From Streptomyces sp. ITFR-16 (lineage in GTDB: Bacteria > Actinomycetota > Actinomycetes > Streptomycetales > Streptomycetaceae): a stretch of DNA of 62,326 bases. The stretch spans positions 1-62,326 of the forward strand of contig NZ_CP134611.1 of assembly GCF_031844705.1 (NCBI RefSeq). Reading direction: 5' to 3'. The notes beneath the pieces are model-generated. The model did no database searches and was not told the origin of the DNA. It was given only the letters and a program-made list of their open reading frames with translations. How positions within the stretch are numbered: the stretch's first letter is position 1; the number at the start of each line of letters is the position of its first letter. Below are positions 8,724-17,700 of this stretch, one piece after another. The position numbers were made by a program, and so were the translations under genes.

Positions 8724-8771
8724 AGCGGCCCCTTGCAGCAGACGAACGACCGTTTGCTGCAAGGGGCCGCT
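8724..8771 (+). terminator. Hairpin after gene 8329-8715
   Basis: Perfect 17-bp arms (8724-8740 and 8755-8771) around a 14-base loop. It contains TGCAGCA motifs shared with the next 140 bases, so it may also be a protein-binding site. Confidence 0.6.
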
Positions 8772-8873
8772 ACCCGTGCAGCACCCGTGTCCCGCCCGGG
8801 GCCGGCCTCGAAATGTCATCGCTCTCCGGCACCACAGAACACCACCACCCACTCACCGAGCAGCACCCCACGA

Positions 8874-8904
8874 CCACCGTGCAGCACCACGTGCTGCACG
8901 GTGG
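8874..8904. repeat. Inverted repeat with TGCAGCAC core
   Basis: Perfect 14-bp arms (8874-8887 and 8891-8904) with a CAC loop. TGCAGCA and TGCTGCA occur repeatedly from 8722 to 8910. Confidence 0.55.
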
Positions 8905-8916
8905 CAGCACACACAC

Positions 8917-8953
8917 AGCAGCGCCCCGGACCTTCGCGGTCCGGGGCGCTGCT
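8917..8953. terminator. Bidirectional terminator between convergent genes
   Basis: Perfect 16-bp GC-rich arms (8917-8932 and 8938-8953) with loop TTCGC. It lies between the end of the rightward small-gene run and the end of the leftward toxin gene. Confidence 0.75.
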
Positions 8954-8972
8954 ATCGGTGCTCGGGAGGCCC

Positions 8973-9230
8973 CTACGCCTCAACGTAAGCGACGATCGTG
9001 ATCGTCCGCAGGGCCGTCACGAAGTAGATGACCCGGACACCGTCGATCTCGTCCGCGTAGTCGCGCAGCAGGGTGCCGGGCACCTCGGTGCCCAGCTCCG
9101 GGTTGACGCTGATCGCGACGATCGCGCGGTCCAGGCGGTGCGTCTCGGACGCGGTGAGCTTGGACAGCTGGGTGAGCGCGGGCTCCACCGTGATCACGCG
9201 CGAGCGGCGCGCGCCGTGCTCAGGCGACAC
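8973..9230 (-). CDS. RelE/ParE-type toxin of a toxin-antitoxin pair
   Basis: The 85-aa product has the size and pattern of a RelE/ParE superfamily toxin: a basic helical N-terminus, then a C-terminal beta-sheet with LLRDYADEIDGVRVIYFV and a final hydrophobic strand ITIVAYVEA. RelE-like toxins cut mRNA at the ribosome; ParE-like ones poison gyrase; I cannot tell which applies. GTG 9230 overlaps the antitoxin gene by 11 bases. This antitoxin-first order with overlap is classical for type II systems and would stabilise the plasmid by post-segregational killing. A frame extends further upstream, but that part is a shadow of the antitoxin gene. Confidence 0.75.
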   Translation of the reverse strand: MSPEHGARRSRVITVEPALTQLSKLTASETHRLDRAIVAISVNPELGTEVPGTLLRDYADEIDGVRVIYFVTALRTITIVAYVEA

Positions 9231-9450
9231 GGGGCTGCTCGTCAGCAAGACGGGCGAGGTGCGCGTCGCGGGCCGTCTCCCACGGCACGCCGGACTCGGG
9301 CGAGGGGTAGCCGTTGGCGGCGATGTCCTCCAGCACCGAGGCGAGGGTGTCGACCTTCGCGCGCTGGTCGGCCGCGTACGCGCGGACCGATTCGGCGGCG
9401 TGCTCATCGAGGGGCTGGCGGGCGGGCGCGGGGGCCGGCTGCTGGCTCAT
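9220..9450 (-). CDS. Antitoxin partner of the RelE/ParE-type toxin
   Basis: A 76-aa mostly helical, acidic protein starting at ATG 9450 and ending just inside the toxin gene. The segment VRAYAADQRAKVDTLASVLE looks like the helical toxin-binding part of an antitoxin. I do not see a definite ribbon-helix-helix or Phd fold, so the identification rests on position, size and overlap. Antitoxins of this kind normally repress their own operon; the repeat cluster at 9617-9799 upstream could be the operator. Confidence 0.6.
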   Translation of the reverse strand: MSQQPAPAPARQPLDEHAAESVRAYAADQRAKVDTLASVLEDIAANGYPSPESGVPWETARDAHLARLADEQPRVA

Positions 9451-9616
9451 CCGGGGCTCCTGGGCTTCTCTCTGGCGTGTGCCACCACGGTAGCGCCGGG
9501 CCGGGGCACCGGACCCCGGTACGGACGAACGGGCCCGGCGGGCTCTGCAGGGCGCGGGGCCGGCGCGTCAGACTCGATGCCGCCCGACACGGAGTGTGAT
9601 CACCGCCCGGTGGGGG

Positions 9617-9799
9617 TGTCACGCTGTCGCGCCTGTCACGCGGAAACGGCCCGGAGAGGGGGTTCCGGGCCGATCCCGCGCCCTAATGTCCGAATTGAAC
9701 GGCTTTCGAGCGGGCACTGTCACGCGGCCTTCCGGCGACGTGACAGGCAGCGTGACAGGGGAGCGTGACACCTGAGTGTGACGCTCGGTGAGCGTGACA
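9617..9799. repeat. Cluster of GCGTGACA octamers in both orientations
   Basis: TGTCACGC occurs at 9617, 9634 and 9718; GCGTGACA occurs at 9750, 9763 and 9792; ACGTGACA is at 9738. The two orientations face each other across the cluster. It fills the gap between the antitoxin start (9450) and the leftward gene ending at 9807. It may be an operator array for the toxin-antitoxin operon or an iteron array. Confidence 0.65.
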
Positions 9800-9806
9800 G
9801 GGGCGA

Positions 9807-10069
9807 TCAGGTCTGGAGCGGGGGCCAGACGTGCGGGCCGGTGCACTGCCCGCAGGCGGCGCAGCCGGCGCACTCCATGCAGAACTGGCGCGGCAAGCGC
9901 GGGCACGAGCAGATCGGGTTGTAATCGGGGTCGTCGTCGCCCTCGAACCAGGGCTCCCCGAGCGGCGGCGTGTAGTCGACGTGGACCTGGCCGTCGGCCG
10001 TCAGCTCTTCGTGCCGGGTGCCGCAGCCGGTCGACTGCACCCACGTGGCGACCACGGGGCCGGCGGCGC

Positions 10070-10073
<4 letters not shown>
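9807..10073 (-). CDS. Small cysteine-rich protein of unknown function
   Basis: An 88-aa protein with seven cysteines, six of them in the last 40 residues: CSCP, then CMECAGCAACGQC. These could bind zinc as a compact ribbon. GTG 10073 overlaps the stop of the upstream gene by four bases (GTGA), so the two are translationally coupled. No known family recognised; a zinc-binding partner of the larger upstream protein is a reasonable guess. Confidence 0.6.
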
Positions 10074-10861
<788 letters not shown>

Positions 10862-10963
10862 GCGGGCCTCTCAATCGGCATAGGAAAGGGACGGGGAATT
10901 CGGACGCCGCGCACCCGCGCCGCGTTCACAGACAGGTTTATCGCAGGCGCGAATTCCGTGCGG

Positions 10964-11554
10964 CTAAAACGTGATGTTCAACCACTCCACGTCGGCGAAT
11001 TTCACCTCCAGGCCCGCCCGGCCGCCACCGCCTTGACGGAAATAGGCGTCCGCGATGGCCTCAGCGACGGCGTCGTGCAGATCGCTCAGCGTCGCACCCT
11101 CCTCCTGTGCGGCGATGATGGCGGCCGCGTGGGAGGGGGTGACGGCGACCGTGATGTCCCGGACCCGGCCCGCGTCCGAGGTGCCCTCCGGACCGAGGCC
11201 GAAGTACGCCCGGCAGGAGATCACCAGGCCGCCAGAGGACGCCGCGCGCTGCCTTGCCTGTGCCCTGACCTGGGGCTGCCACTCCGATTCGGTCTCCTGC
11301 ACCAGAGCGGCCTGGAGCCGCTTGTTCGGCTTGGTGGAGGCACCCGAGAGGTAGCGCTGCACCGTCTTGCGGGAGACGCCCAGCCGCTCCGCCAGGGACT
11401 TGGTGGAACCTCGTTCCCGCTTGCGCAGAAATCGCATCTGCACGTTTGGTGATGCCGGTGCGGGCCGGGTGAATAGCTTCCGCTCCGCACGGGCGAAGCC
11501 CTCCATGATCTTGGCGCGGGTCCGGGCCGCGCGCTTCACGTCGTCATCAGTCAT
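10964..11554 (-). CDS. Second terminal-protein (Tpg) paralog
   Basis: This 196-aa protein shares the Tpg layout with the product at 12828-13385: an N-terminal HTH (TKSLAERLGVSRKTVQRYLS, residues 51-70), the block WQPQVRAQARQRAASSGGLV, and an FG...GT...DIT segment. Tpg proteins cap and prime the 5' ends of linear Streptomyces replicons. The threonine reported to carry the priming nucleotide in Tpg aligns with Thr125 here, within GTSD. No second tap accompanies it. It could be an alternative cap for a diverged telomere, or a regulatory paralog. It starts at ATG 11554; a TGTGGACAG sequence lies upstream at about 11580. Confidence 0.8.
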   Translation of the reverse strand: MTDDDVKRAARTRAKIMEGFARAERKLFTRPAPASPNVQMRFLRKRERGSTKSLAERLGVSRKTVQRYLSGASTKPNKRLQAALVQETESEWQPQVRAQARQRAASSGGLVISCRAYFGLGPEGTSDAGRVRDITVAVTPSHAAAIIAAQEEGATLSDLHDAVAEAIADAYFRQGGGGRAGLEVKFADVEWLNITF

Positions 11555-11709
11555 GTGATCATCAGGCCCGACCGGACCTGTGGACAGAGGACGACGACGG
11601 AACGCTCCTACGGCTGATCTCCACCCCTGCGGGTGACGCGCCCTGGTGAGCGCCGGTGCCAGGCCGCTACGTTCCCCTGGACTTGATGATCGAGGGGGAG
11701 GGCCAAGGG

Positions 11710-12183
11710 ATGAGCGAGCGCGGCGCGTTACGGGGTCTGCGGGTCTTGATGTGGGTGGTCATCGCGATCGAGGTGCCGGTGTACCTGGTGTGGCTGGTCC
11801 AGGTCGGCTACCAGGCCGGGCAGCAGCTGCCCCGCGGCGACATCGCGCGGTGGGCGCCGCCGGTCCTGCTGCCGCCGGCAGCCGTGCTGTTCTGCGTGGC
11901 GGCGGGCTGGGTGTGGTGGGGCGCGGTGGTGGCCGGCACCCGCTCGCCGCTGCGGGAGCGGTGGATCCTCGCCTCGCTGGCGTTCGTCGCCGTCTTCTCC
12001 GTGTTCTGCGGAGTGGCCTCGGTCGACGACCCGTCGTTCTCGGTGGGCCTGCTGAGCGCCACCGTGACCGCGCTCGGCATGACCGGACTGTTCTTCATCC
12101 CGGCCGCCGCCTCCCGCCAGCTGCCGGACGTCATCCGCCGACGCCGTACGACGGCTGCTCCGGGTGAGGTGGACCCGCAGTAG
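11710..12183 (+). CDS. Integral membrane protein with four predicted helices
   Basis: A 157-aa protein with four hydrophobic helices: VLMWVVIAIEVPVYLVWLV, VLLPPAAVLFCVAAGWVWWG, WILASLAFVAVFSVFCGVA and SATVTALGMTGLFFIPAA. ATG 11710 is preferred over ATG 11656 because GGGGGAGG lies seven bases before it. It likely resides in the cytoplasmic membrane. No motif suggests a function. It reads divergently from the tpg paralog. Confidence 0.65.
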   Translation: MSERGALRGLRVLMWVVIAIEVPVYLVWLVQVGYQAGQQLPRGDIARWAPPVLLPPAAVLFCVAAGWVWWGAVVAGTRSPLRERWILASLAFVAVFSVFCGVASVDDPSFSVGLLSATVTALGMTGLFFIPAAASRQLPDVIRRRRTTAAPGEVDPQ

Positions 12184-12266
12184 CCCGCCGTCCCGGCCGG
12201 TTGGTCCGATTGCCCGGGGCGCCGCGCGGCGGGCATGCTGCGCGTTCCGGAGAACGAGGGGTGAGC

Positions 12267-12761
12267 ATGTCCGAACAGGACGACGCGACTGCGGCGCAGG
12301 CGTCGCTCAGGAAGGCCGTGGAGCAGCTGAGCGGCGACGGGTCGGGCGACGATGTCCAGGCCGCTCAGGAGGCCGTACAGGCCCTCCATGAGAGGGCTGG
12401 GCAGGAGTGGACGCCTGAGCAGGAGACGCAGATCAGGGCCATGGTGGAGCAGATCCGCAAGCTGCGGAATCTGAACCGGCCGGGCGGCGGCGGGTGGCGT
12501 CGGCGACGGGCGTGGCGGGCGCAGGGGCGCCTGGCCGACTTGATGATGGCCGCCGGTCCGGAGCTCGTGAACGAGGCGGAACTGCGGCACTGGAAGAACC
12601 ACCTGATGGTGGAGCTCCTGGTGGAGTTCGCCGGCGGCGCGATGAAGCCGGATGACACGGCGACGGCGCTGAGCCGGATGGAGACGCTGCACGCCGCGAC
12701 GTACGAGCAGTTGCAGCAGGCCAGGAAGAGGGCGGCCGACCGGCACGCCGACACCGGCTGA
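12267..12761 (+). CDS. Helical soluble protein of unknown function
   Basis: A 164-aa product, mostly alpha-helical, with a central basic patch (GGGGWRRRRAWRAQGRLA) between an acidic N-terminal half and a mixed C-terminal half. ATG 12267 is chosen because CGAGGGG precedes it at good distance; GTG 12261 is too close. It ends facing tpg across a bidirectional terminator. No family recognised. Confidence 0.6.
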   Translation: MSEQDDATAAQASLRKAVEQLSGDGSGDDVQAAQEAVQALHERAGQEWTPEQETQIRAMVEQIRKLRNLNRPGGGGWRRRRAWRAQGRLADLMMAAGPELVNEAELRHWKNHLMVELLVEFAGGAMKPDDTATALSRMETLHAATYEQLQQARKRAADRHADTG

Positions 12762-12780
12762 CCCGTCGGCAGATGACGAG

Positions 12781-12809
12781 GGCCCCGAACCGGCACGCGG
12801 TTCGGGGCC
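12781..12809. terminator. Bidirectional terminator between 12267-12761 and tpg
   Basis: Perfect 12-bp arms (12781-12792 and 12798-12809), loop GCACG. Confidence 0.75.
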
Positions 12810-12827
12810 CCTGCCGTGGGCGGGTGA

Positions 12828-13385
12828 TCACAGATCGATTTCGAGCCGCTCCACGTCGGTGAACTCCACGCCCAGGCCATGGGCCCTGCTGTTGTTGGCG
12901 CGGAAGTACATCCGGGCCAGGCCGTCGGCGGCGATCTGCCGGAGCTGGTCCTCGGTCTTGCCCTGCTCCCGTGCGTTGAACAGCTGGTCGGCGAACTCGG
13001 GCGGCAGGGCCTGGGTGATGTCGCGGATCCGGGCGTCGTCGGTCGTGCCCGAGGCCGCGGTGAACCCGAACCGCGCGCGGGTGGAGACGACCAGGCCGCC
13101 GGTGGAGGCCGCCTTCTTCCTCGCCTTCGCGCGGATCTGCGGCTGCCACCTCTTCTTGACCTCGCGCTCCAGGCGGCCGCGCAGGTCCTGGCGGGGCCGC
13201 TTGAGCTTGCCCGACACGTACCGCTCCACCGTGCGCTGGGAGATCCCGAGCGCCTGGGCGGCGGCCTTGGTGCCCTTGAGCTGCTTGACCAGGTACTTCA
13301 TCTGCGCCTGAGCGCTCTGCGGGATACGGCGGGTGAACGCCCCCTCCAGCGCGCGGTCCAGGCTGTCCCCGAGTGAATCGACCAC
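12828..13385 (-). CDS. tpg: Telomere terminal protein Tpg
   Basis: At 185 aa it matches the length of Streptomyces Tpg. Visible parts are an N-terminal HTH (TKAAAQALGISQRTVERYVS, residues 39-58) and the family block WQPQIRAKARKKAASTGGLV followed by RFGFTAASGTTDD. Tpg is covalently attached to the 5' DNA ends and primes the patch synthesis that completes the lagging-strand terminus. From memory of published work the nucleotide acceptor in Tpg is Thr114; residue 114 here is a Thr in SGTTDD. The gene lies three bases downstream of tap, the usual tap-tpg operon. Confidence 0.92.
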   Translation of the reverse strand: MVDSLGDSLDRALEGAFTRRIPQSAQAQMKYLVKQLKGTKAAAQALGISQRTVERYVSGKLKRPRQDLRGRLEREVKKRWQPQIRAKARKKAASTGGLVVSTRARFGFTAASGTTDDARIRDITQALPPEFADQLFNAREQGKTEDQLRQIAADGLARMYFRANNSRAHGLGVEFTDVERLEIDL

Positions 13386-13388
13386 GGT

Positions 13389-15581
13389 CTACTCCCCTTC
13401 TCCTGCGCTCTGGTCGGTCTTGATGAGGTTGGAGATGTTGAAGACGCCGCCGCGCTCCTCGAACTGGGATTCCGCCCACAAGGTGGTCTGGGTGCCCTGG
13501 TGCTTCACCATCCCGGGCGAGACTCCGAGCCGGAACGTGCCCGGCGCCGGCTTGCCCTCCTCGGTGCGCGGCAGGACGTCCAGCGGGGACGGGCCCGGCG
13601 AGGGGTAGACGATCGCGTCGGTGCCGATGGCGACCGGGTAGAGGTCGGCGGCGGCCGCCGTCTTCATCAGCTTGCGGTGCAGGCCGGTGCGCTGGTTGGC
13701 CAGCACGGCCGCCCGGATGTCCGGGCGCCACGTCCACCGGTCCAGCGCCGGGTAGGGCTCGTAGTACGGCACCTGGCCCCGGCTGCGCTGGCGCAGCTTG
13801 CCGATCGCGCCCTTCGCGGTCGCCTTGATCGCGGTCTCCAGCAGCGCCATCGTCGGGTCCACCTGCTTGCGCCGCCCCATCGCCTCCAGGAACTCCTGCT
13901 CTCCGAGGTCGGTGGTGACGTCCATGTCGGCCATGGTCGCGGTGTACGCGTCGCGCAGGCGCTTGTACCAGGCGTCCAGGTAGCGGCCGGTCTGGGTGCG
14001 CACGTACGCCTCGATCGGCGCGACGTCGAAACCGAGCTCCACCGCGTAGGCGACGGTCGGCGTGGCGTACCAGGCCGGGCCCTCGGGCCGCTCGCCGGTC
14101 GGCGTGAACGGTGAGGGAAGCAGGGTGCCGTCGACGGTGCGGCCGTTGACCCGTACGCGGGAGAGGTCGACGTGGCTCAGGTCGACCAGCCACGAGCCGG
14201 GCAGCGCCGGGTCGAACGCCGGGTTGTTCTCCAGGTGGGTCGGCCCGTTCAGCCCGACCGTGAGCCCGTTCGCGGCCGCGGCGAACGACATGTTCAGGTC
14301 GACGACGACCAGGTATTTGTTGACGCACTCCTCATCGGTCAGCGGCCGGCACCAGTCGTAGGGCTCCTCCATCAGCATCTCTGCCGGAGTACGGAGGTGG
14401 TGCCGGGCGAACCCCGCGTCCTTCAGGATCGGGTGTTCGTCGGGGACCTCGCACGGCACGACGTCGTACTTGGCGGTGATCGCGTCGTCGTTGTACGCCG
14501 GTTTGAACTCGCCGGTCGCCTCGTCCTTCTGCGCGCGGGTGGGCGGGCGCAGCGCGGTCATCAGCTCCAGGCCGGTCGTCGCGGTGCTGCCGCGCGGCGT
14601 GATCACCCGGGCCGCGTACAGACCGAGGTACTGGACGAGTTCGGCCGGGTGCATCGTCGGCAGCTGCGGGTCGTCCTTCTTGTCCCACTCGCGGGCGTCC
14701 AGCGCGTTCCAGGGCAGGATGCACAGCTGGACGCAGCGGCGCCGGGAACCCTCGGGGTCGCGGTAGACCCGGGCCCACGGGCCGAAGCCGCGCTGGCTCA
14801 TCTGGAGTCCGGCCTTCTCGATCTGCTTGACCACCTTGTGGCCGGACGGGAGTCGGCTCGCGTGCCGCTCCTCCTCCGACAGGGCGACCGGCAGGCCGAA
14901 GCGCTCCAGTGCGGACGCGGTGAGGACGAGGATCGGGTCGGCGTCGCGGCCGTTGCGGTGCAGCCGGGCCTGCCCGAGCCGGGCTTCGGCCAGCGTCCAG
15001 TCGACCAGCGCCGGGATGGACTTGGCGGGCACGTCCAGGACCAGCCCGCCGACGCAGTACGCCGACACCTGCCCGTCCTCGCAGTCGATGACCGCGAGCG
15101 GACCGTTCTCGAAGCGCGGATTGGCGGCCGCCGCGGTGGTCTTCGCCGCCGCCTTCTTCGCACCCGGGCGCCGCGACGTCGTCGACGGCCTGGCGGTGCT
15201 GCCCGTCTCCTTCGTCGGACGGGACGGCGGCACAGCGGCGGGCGCGGGGGCCGGCTCCAGGGCCGGGCCGGTGAACGCCTCCGGGACCACGGGCGCCGGG
15301 GCGGCGGCGGGCGCTTCGGAGGCCGGGACGGGGAAGCGGGCGGCGAGGCCCTCGAGGAGCCGGGCGTACGCGGCGCGCTTCGGCGGCCGCGGCTCGGTCC
15401 GGCCGGTCTCCCAGTTCCCTACGGCCTCACGGCGGGCGTCCAGCGCCGTGGCGATCTGCGCCTGGCTCAGGCCCGCCGCCTCCCGCAGACGCTTGCGCTC
15501 CGCAGGGTCCGGCAGATCGTCCTGCGCAACCTGCTCCAGCAGCGCATCAACGGCGCTGAACAGCTCGTTCTCAGTGGACAC
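13389..15581 (-). CDS. tap: Telomere-associated protein Tap
   Basis: About 730 aa, the usual size for Tap. The N-terminus carries an XRE-type HTH (RLREAAGLSQAQIATALDAR and EAVGNWETGRTEP), followed by a long Pro/Ala linker and then a large conserved body, with segments such as YLVVVDLNMSFAAAANG and IGTDAIVYPSPGPSP. Tap binds the 3' telomere overhang and recruits Tpg; later work describes primase activity. GTG 15581 is chosen because GGAGGT lies just upstream; longer in-frame starts lack a ribosome site. It is co-transcribed with tpg. Paired repeats upstream may be its operator. Confidence 0.92.
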   Translation of the reverse strand: MSTENELFSAVDALLEQVAQDDLPDPAERKRLREAAGLSQAQIATALDARREAVGNWETGRTEPRPPKRAAYARLLEGLAARFPVPASEAPAAAPAPVVPEAFTGPALEPAPAPAAVPPSRPTKETGSTARPSTTSRRPGAKKAAAKTTAAAANPRFENGPLAVIDCEDGQVSAYCVGGLVLDVPAKSIPALVDWTLAEARLGQARLHRNGRDADPILVLTASALERFGLPVALSEEERHASRLPSGHKVVKQIEKAGLQMSQRGFGPWARVYRDPEGSRRRCVQLCILPWNALDAREWDKKDDPQLPTMHPAELVQYLGLYAARVITPRGSTATTGLELMTALRPPTRAQKDEATGEFKPAYNDDAITAKYDVVPCEVPDEHPILKDAGFARHHLRTPAEMLMEEPYDWCRPLTDEECVNKYLVVVDLNMSFAAAANGLTVGLNGPTHLENNPAFDPALPGSWLVDLSHVDLSRVRVNGRTVDGTLLPSPFTPTGERPEGPAWYATPTVAYAVELGFDVAPIEAYVRTQTGRYLDAWYKRLRDAYTATMADMDVTTDLGEQEFLEAMGRRKQVDPTMALLETAIKATAKGAIGKLRQRSRGQVPYYEPYPALDRWTWRPDIRAAVLANQRTGLHRKLMKTAAAADLYPVAIGTDAIVYPSPGPSPLDVLPRTEEGKPAPGTFRLGVSPGMVKHQGTQTTLWAESQFEERGGVFNISNLIKTDQSAGEGE

Positions 15582-15611
15582 AGAGGTCACCTCCAATAGA
15601 CAGCATACCCG

Positions 15612-15656
15612 ATCGCGCATTGATTCGCGCGCTCAATCGCGCATTGAATCGCGCGC
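15612..15656. promoter_or_regulatory. Tandem repeat upstream of tap, likely operator
   Basis: Two 21-bp direct copies (15612-15632 and 15636-15656, one mismatch), starting ATCGCGCATTGA, spaced 24 bp apart, lie 31-75 bases upstream of the tap start. Autoregulation by the Tap HTH domain is plausible but inferred. Confidence 0.55.
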
Positions 15657-15851
15657 ATTTGAGTGCAACACGGGGGCGGGTAAGCGGCGCAACAACTGTT
15701 CGTCCAGGTCAGAGCCGAAACAGAGGGTGCGTTGCACGCGGCTGTTGCACCGCGTGTTGCAGGTGCCGGGCGCGGCATGGCGACGGAGCAGCACCGGGGC
15801 CGGCTGCCAGGCTGAGCAGGTCCGGCCCGCAAGGTGATTGGGAGCTCTACC

Positions 15852-16292
15852 GTGTCCGTCGCGTTCCGCATCAGGTGCTGTCTGTGCACCAAGAACATCC
15901 CGCTCGCCGGGGACGTCATCGCCCTCGATGGCGAGTGGCAGCGCCGCTACCCGAACATGCGCGGCACCCTCGCCTGCGAACGGTGCGTCATCGACTACGG
16001 CTGGAACTGCTGCACCACCACCCAGGGCGGCTTCGTCGACGGCCACGTCGCCGCGCCGGAGGGGGAAGTCGACGTCGACTCCTGGAGCCATCACCTGGAG
16101 CGCGGCACCCACCGCGCCCTGGTGACGCTTTATCCCCGCTCCGGCCTGCTCCAGGGAGCGGAGCCGTACCTGCGCTCACTCGCCAACCGCAGGGGCACCC
16201 TGCCCGAGGTCGCCGCCCGCCTGGGCGCGGCCCTGGACGGGTTCGACGCCCAGCACAGCAGGACCGGCACCCCGCAGCCGGTCACCGGCTGA
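15852..16292 (+). CDS. Cysteine-containing protein of unknown function
   Basis: 146 aa from GTG 15852 (TTGGGAGC upstream). The first half has a possible four-cysteine zinc site: CCLCTK near residue 9 and CERC near residue 43, with WNCC close by. The second half is helical (YLRSLANRRGTLPEVAARLG). It is divergent from tap and convergent with the HTH gene downstream. Many Streptomyces genomes have such proteins; I can name no function. Confidence 0.6.
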   Translation: MSVAFRIRCCLCTKNIPLAGDVIALDGEWQRRYPNMRGTLACERCVIDYGWNCCTTTQGGFVDGHVAAPEGEVDVDSWSHHLERGTHRALVTLYPRSGLLQGAEPYLRSLANRRGTLPEVAARLGAALDGFDAQHSRTGTPQPVTG

Positions 16293-16321
16293 GACCGCGG
16301 CGCCGGTCACGCGCTCGGGAA

Positions 16322-17407
16322 CTACGAGGCGGTCGGCGTGGTGCGCTGAACCTGCAAAGGCGGCGGTAGCGGAAGCCGGAGCCCTGCCACCCCCCGGAGG
16401 TTCAGTTCGCCGGCCTCTGCCCGGCGCAGCAGCTCGCCCGCGTTCTTGAGCGCCATGACAACCCGGGTGCGCAGGCGGGGGTGGAACGGCATGGCGAGCG
16501 GGACGAGGGCGGCGATGGCGGCCGGGTTGGGGATCGAGCTGTTGCGCAGCTCGTTCACGACCCGGTTGAAGGCGTAGCCGAGCTTGGGTGGCAGCTGAAC
16601 GTGGGAGCGCTGCAGCGAGGACAGCAGCAGCGCCAGCATGTCCTCGTACGCGGTGCGCAGGGCATTGACGCTGTCGTGCGACACGATGTCGGCGGCGAAC
16701 AGCCCGCGGCCGCGCTCGAGGCGTTCGAGGATGGTCTTGAGCATCTTCAGGTCGATGTCGCCGGCGAACCGCAGGGGCTGGTCCACCCGCGCCAGCAGCT
16801 TGCCCCCTTCGACGCCTTCCCTCCAGGAGAAGCTGCTCAGGAGGTGGAACCATGCCTCCTGGCTTTGCAGTGAGTAGACGCCGCAGCCGATGAGGATCTG
16901 GTAGAGGATCTTCGCCTTCAGTGGGCGTGCGCCGCGCAGGACGGCCCCGTACGTGACATGGGAGTAGCCAGGCGCCTGCCGGGCGAGGGTGCGGTGGCTG
17001 AGCCCGTTGAAGTCCAGCAGCGTCTTCAGGAGCTCAAGCAGCTCGCCCTCGTCGGCGGCGTGCGGCGGGGTGAGGTGGCCGGTGCGCTCCCAGCGGCTCA
17101 GGGCCTCGCGGCACAGGTCACCGGAGAACCCGGCGGCGGCCAGGCGCAGGCTCTCCCAGCGCGCACTCCAGCTCTCGGGGTTGCCGCCGCAGGCCAGGAT
17201 GTAACCGTTCACGGTCGCCCAGGTGGGCAGCTTCTTGCCCGCGTGGGCGTTCGACAGCGTCGCGGTGGACAGCCCGCTGTGTTCGGCCATCAGCGCCAGC
17301 GGCGGGTCGCCAGCCTCCTTGCGCAGCGCCTGGAGGTCGCGCGCGAAGGCCACCAGTGGGTCGTTGGTGCGGGGCAGTTGCTTCATGGGACGGGCCACGG
17401 CGTCCAT
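16322..17407 (-). CDS. XRE-family helix-turn-helix regulator
   Basis: About 360 aa. The N-terminal third carries an HTH of the XRE type (LALMAEHSGLSTATLSNAHA, GKKLPTWATVNGYILACGGN), as in Streptomyces regulators that pair with accessory genes. The rest is helical (LLELLKTLLDFNGLSHRTLA) with what looks like a second, weaker HTH and no enzymatic motif. The start is ATG 17407 or GTG 17398; the latter is better spaced from GGAAGG. It is probably cytoplasmic and represses or activates nearby genes, possibly including the small membrane protein upstream at 17473-17700. Confidence 0.7.
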   Translation of the reverse strand: MDAVARPMKQLPRTNDPLVAFARDLQALRKEAGDPPLALMAEHSGLSTATLSNAHAGKKLPTWATVNGYILACGGNPESWSARWESLRLAAAGFSGDLCREALSRWERTGHLTPPHAADEGELLELLKTLLDFNGLSHRTLARQAPGYSHVTYGAVLRGARPLKAKILYQILIGCGVYSLQSQEAWFHLLSSFSWREGVEGGKLLARVDQPLRFAGDIDLKMLKTILERLERGRGLFAADIVSHDSVNALRTAYEDMLALLLSSLQRSHVQLPPKLGYAFNRVVNELRNSSIPNPAAIAALVPLAMPFHPRLRTRVVMALKNAGELLRRAEAGELNLRGVAGLRLPLPPPLQVQRTTPTAS

Positions 17408-17472
17408 CTCCTTCCCGAGCCCGGAACAGGACCGGGGCCCGTCGGCGAGACGGGCCCCGGCAGGGCATCGGG

Positions 17473-17700
17473 TCAGAGCAGACGCTGACGCATTTCGGCG
17501 GCCAGCAGACCGCCGGCCCCCAGGACGGCGAGGGCCTCCTCCAGCTTCATCCCGCGGGCGAGCAGGACGAACAGCGCGGCCAGAAGTATGACCAGCAGGA
17601 GTAAGGAGACCAGGGGCGAGGACTTGGCGGTGCTCGCCGGGGTGTGCGCGCACGGCCCGTTCTGCGCAGCAGGAACGGGCTCAGGAAGCAGGTACGACAA
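17473..17700 (-). CDS. Small one-TM protein (uncertain start)
   Basis: A 75-aa frame with one strong membrane helix (SLLLLVILLAALFVLLARGM) and a short helical tail. The only start covering the frame is a TTG at 17700 without a convincing ribosome site, so the true start or even the gene is uncertain. It lies just upstream of the HTH regulator on the same strand. Confidence 0.35.
   Translation of the reverse strand: MSYLLPEPVPAAQNGPCAHTPASTAKSSPLVSLLLLVILLAALFVLLARGMKLEEALAVLGAGGLLAAEMRQRLL

Noticed and set aside
14172..15599. 475-aa plus-strand open frame across tap
   Set aside because: Shadow of tap; its composition is Arg/Gly-biased as expected for the antisense of GC-rich coding DNA.
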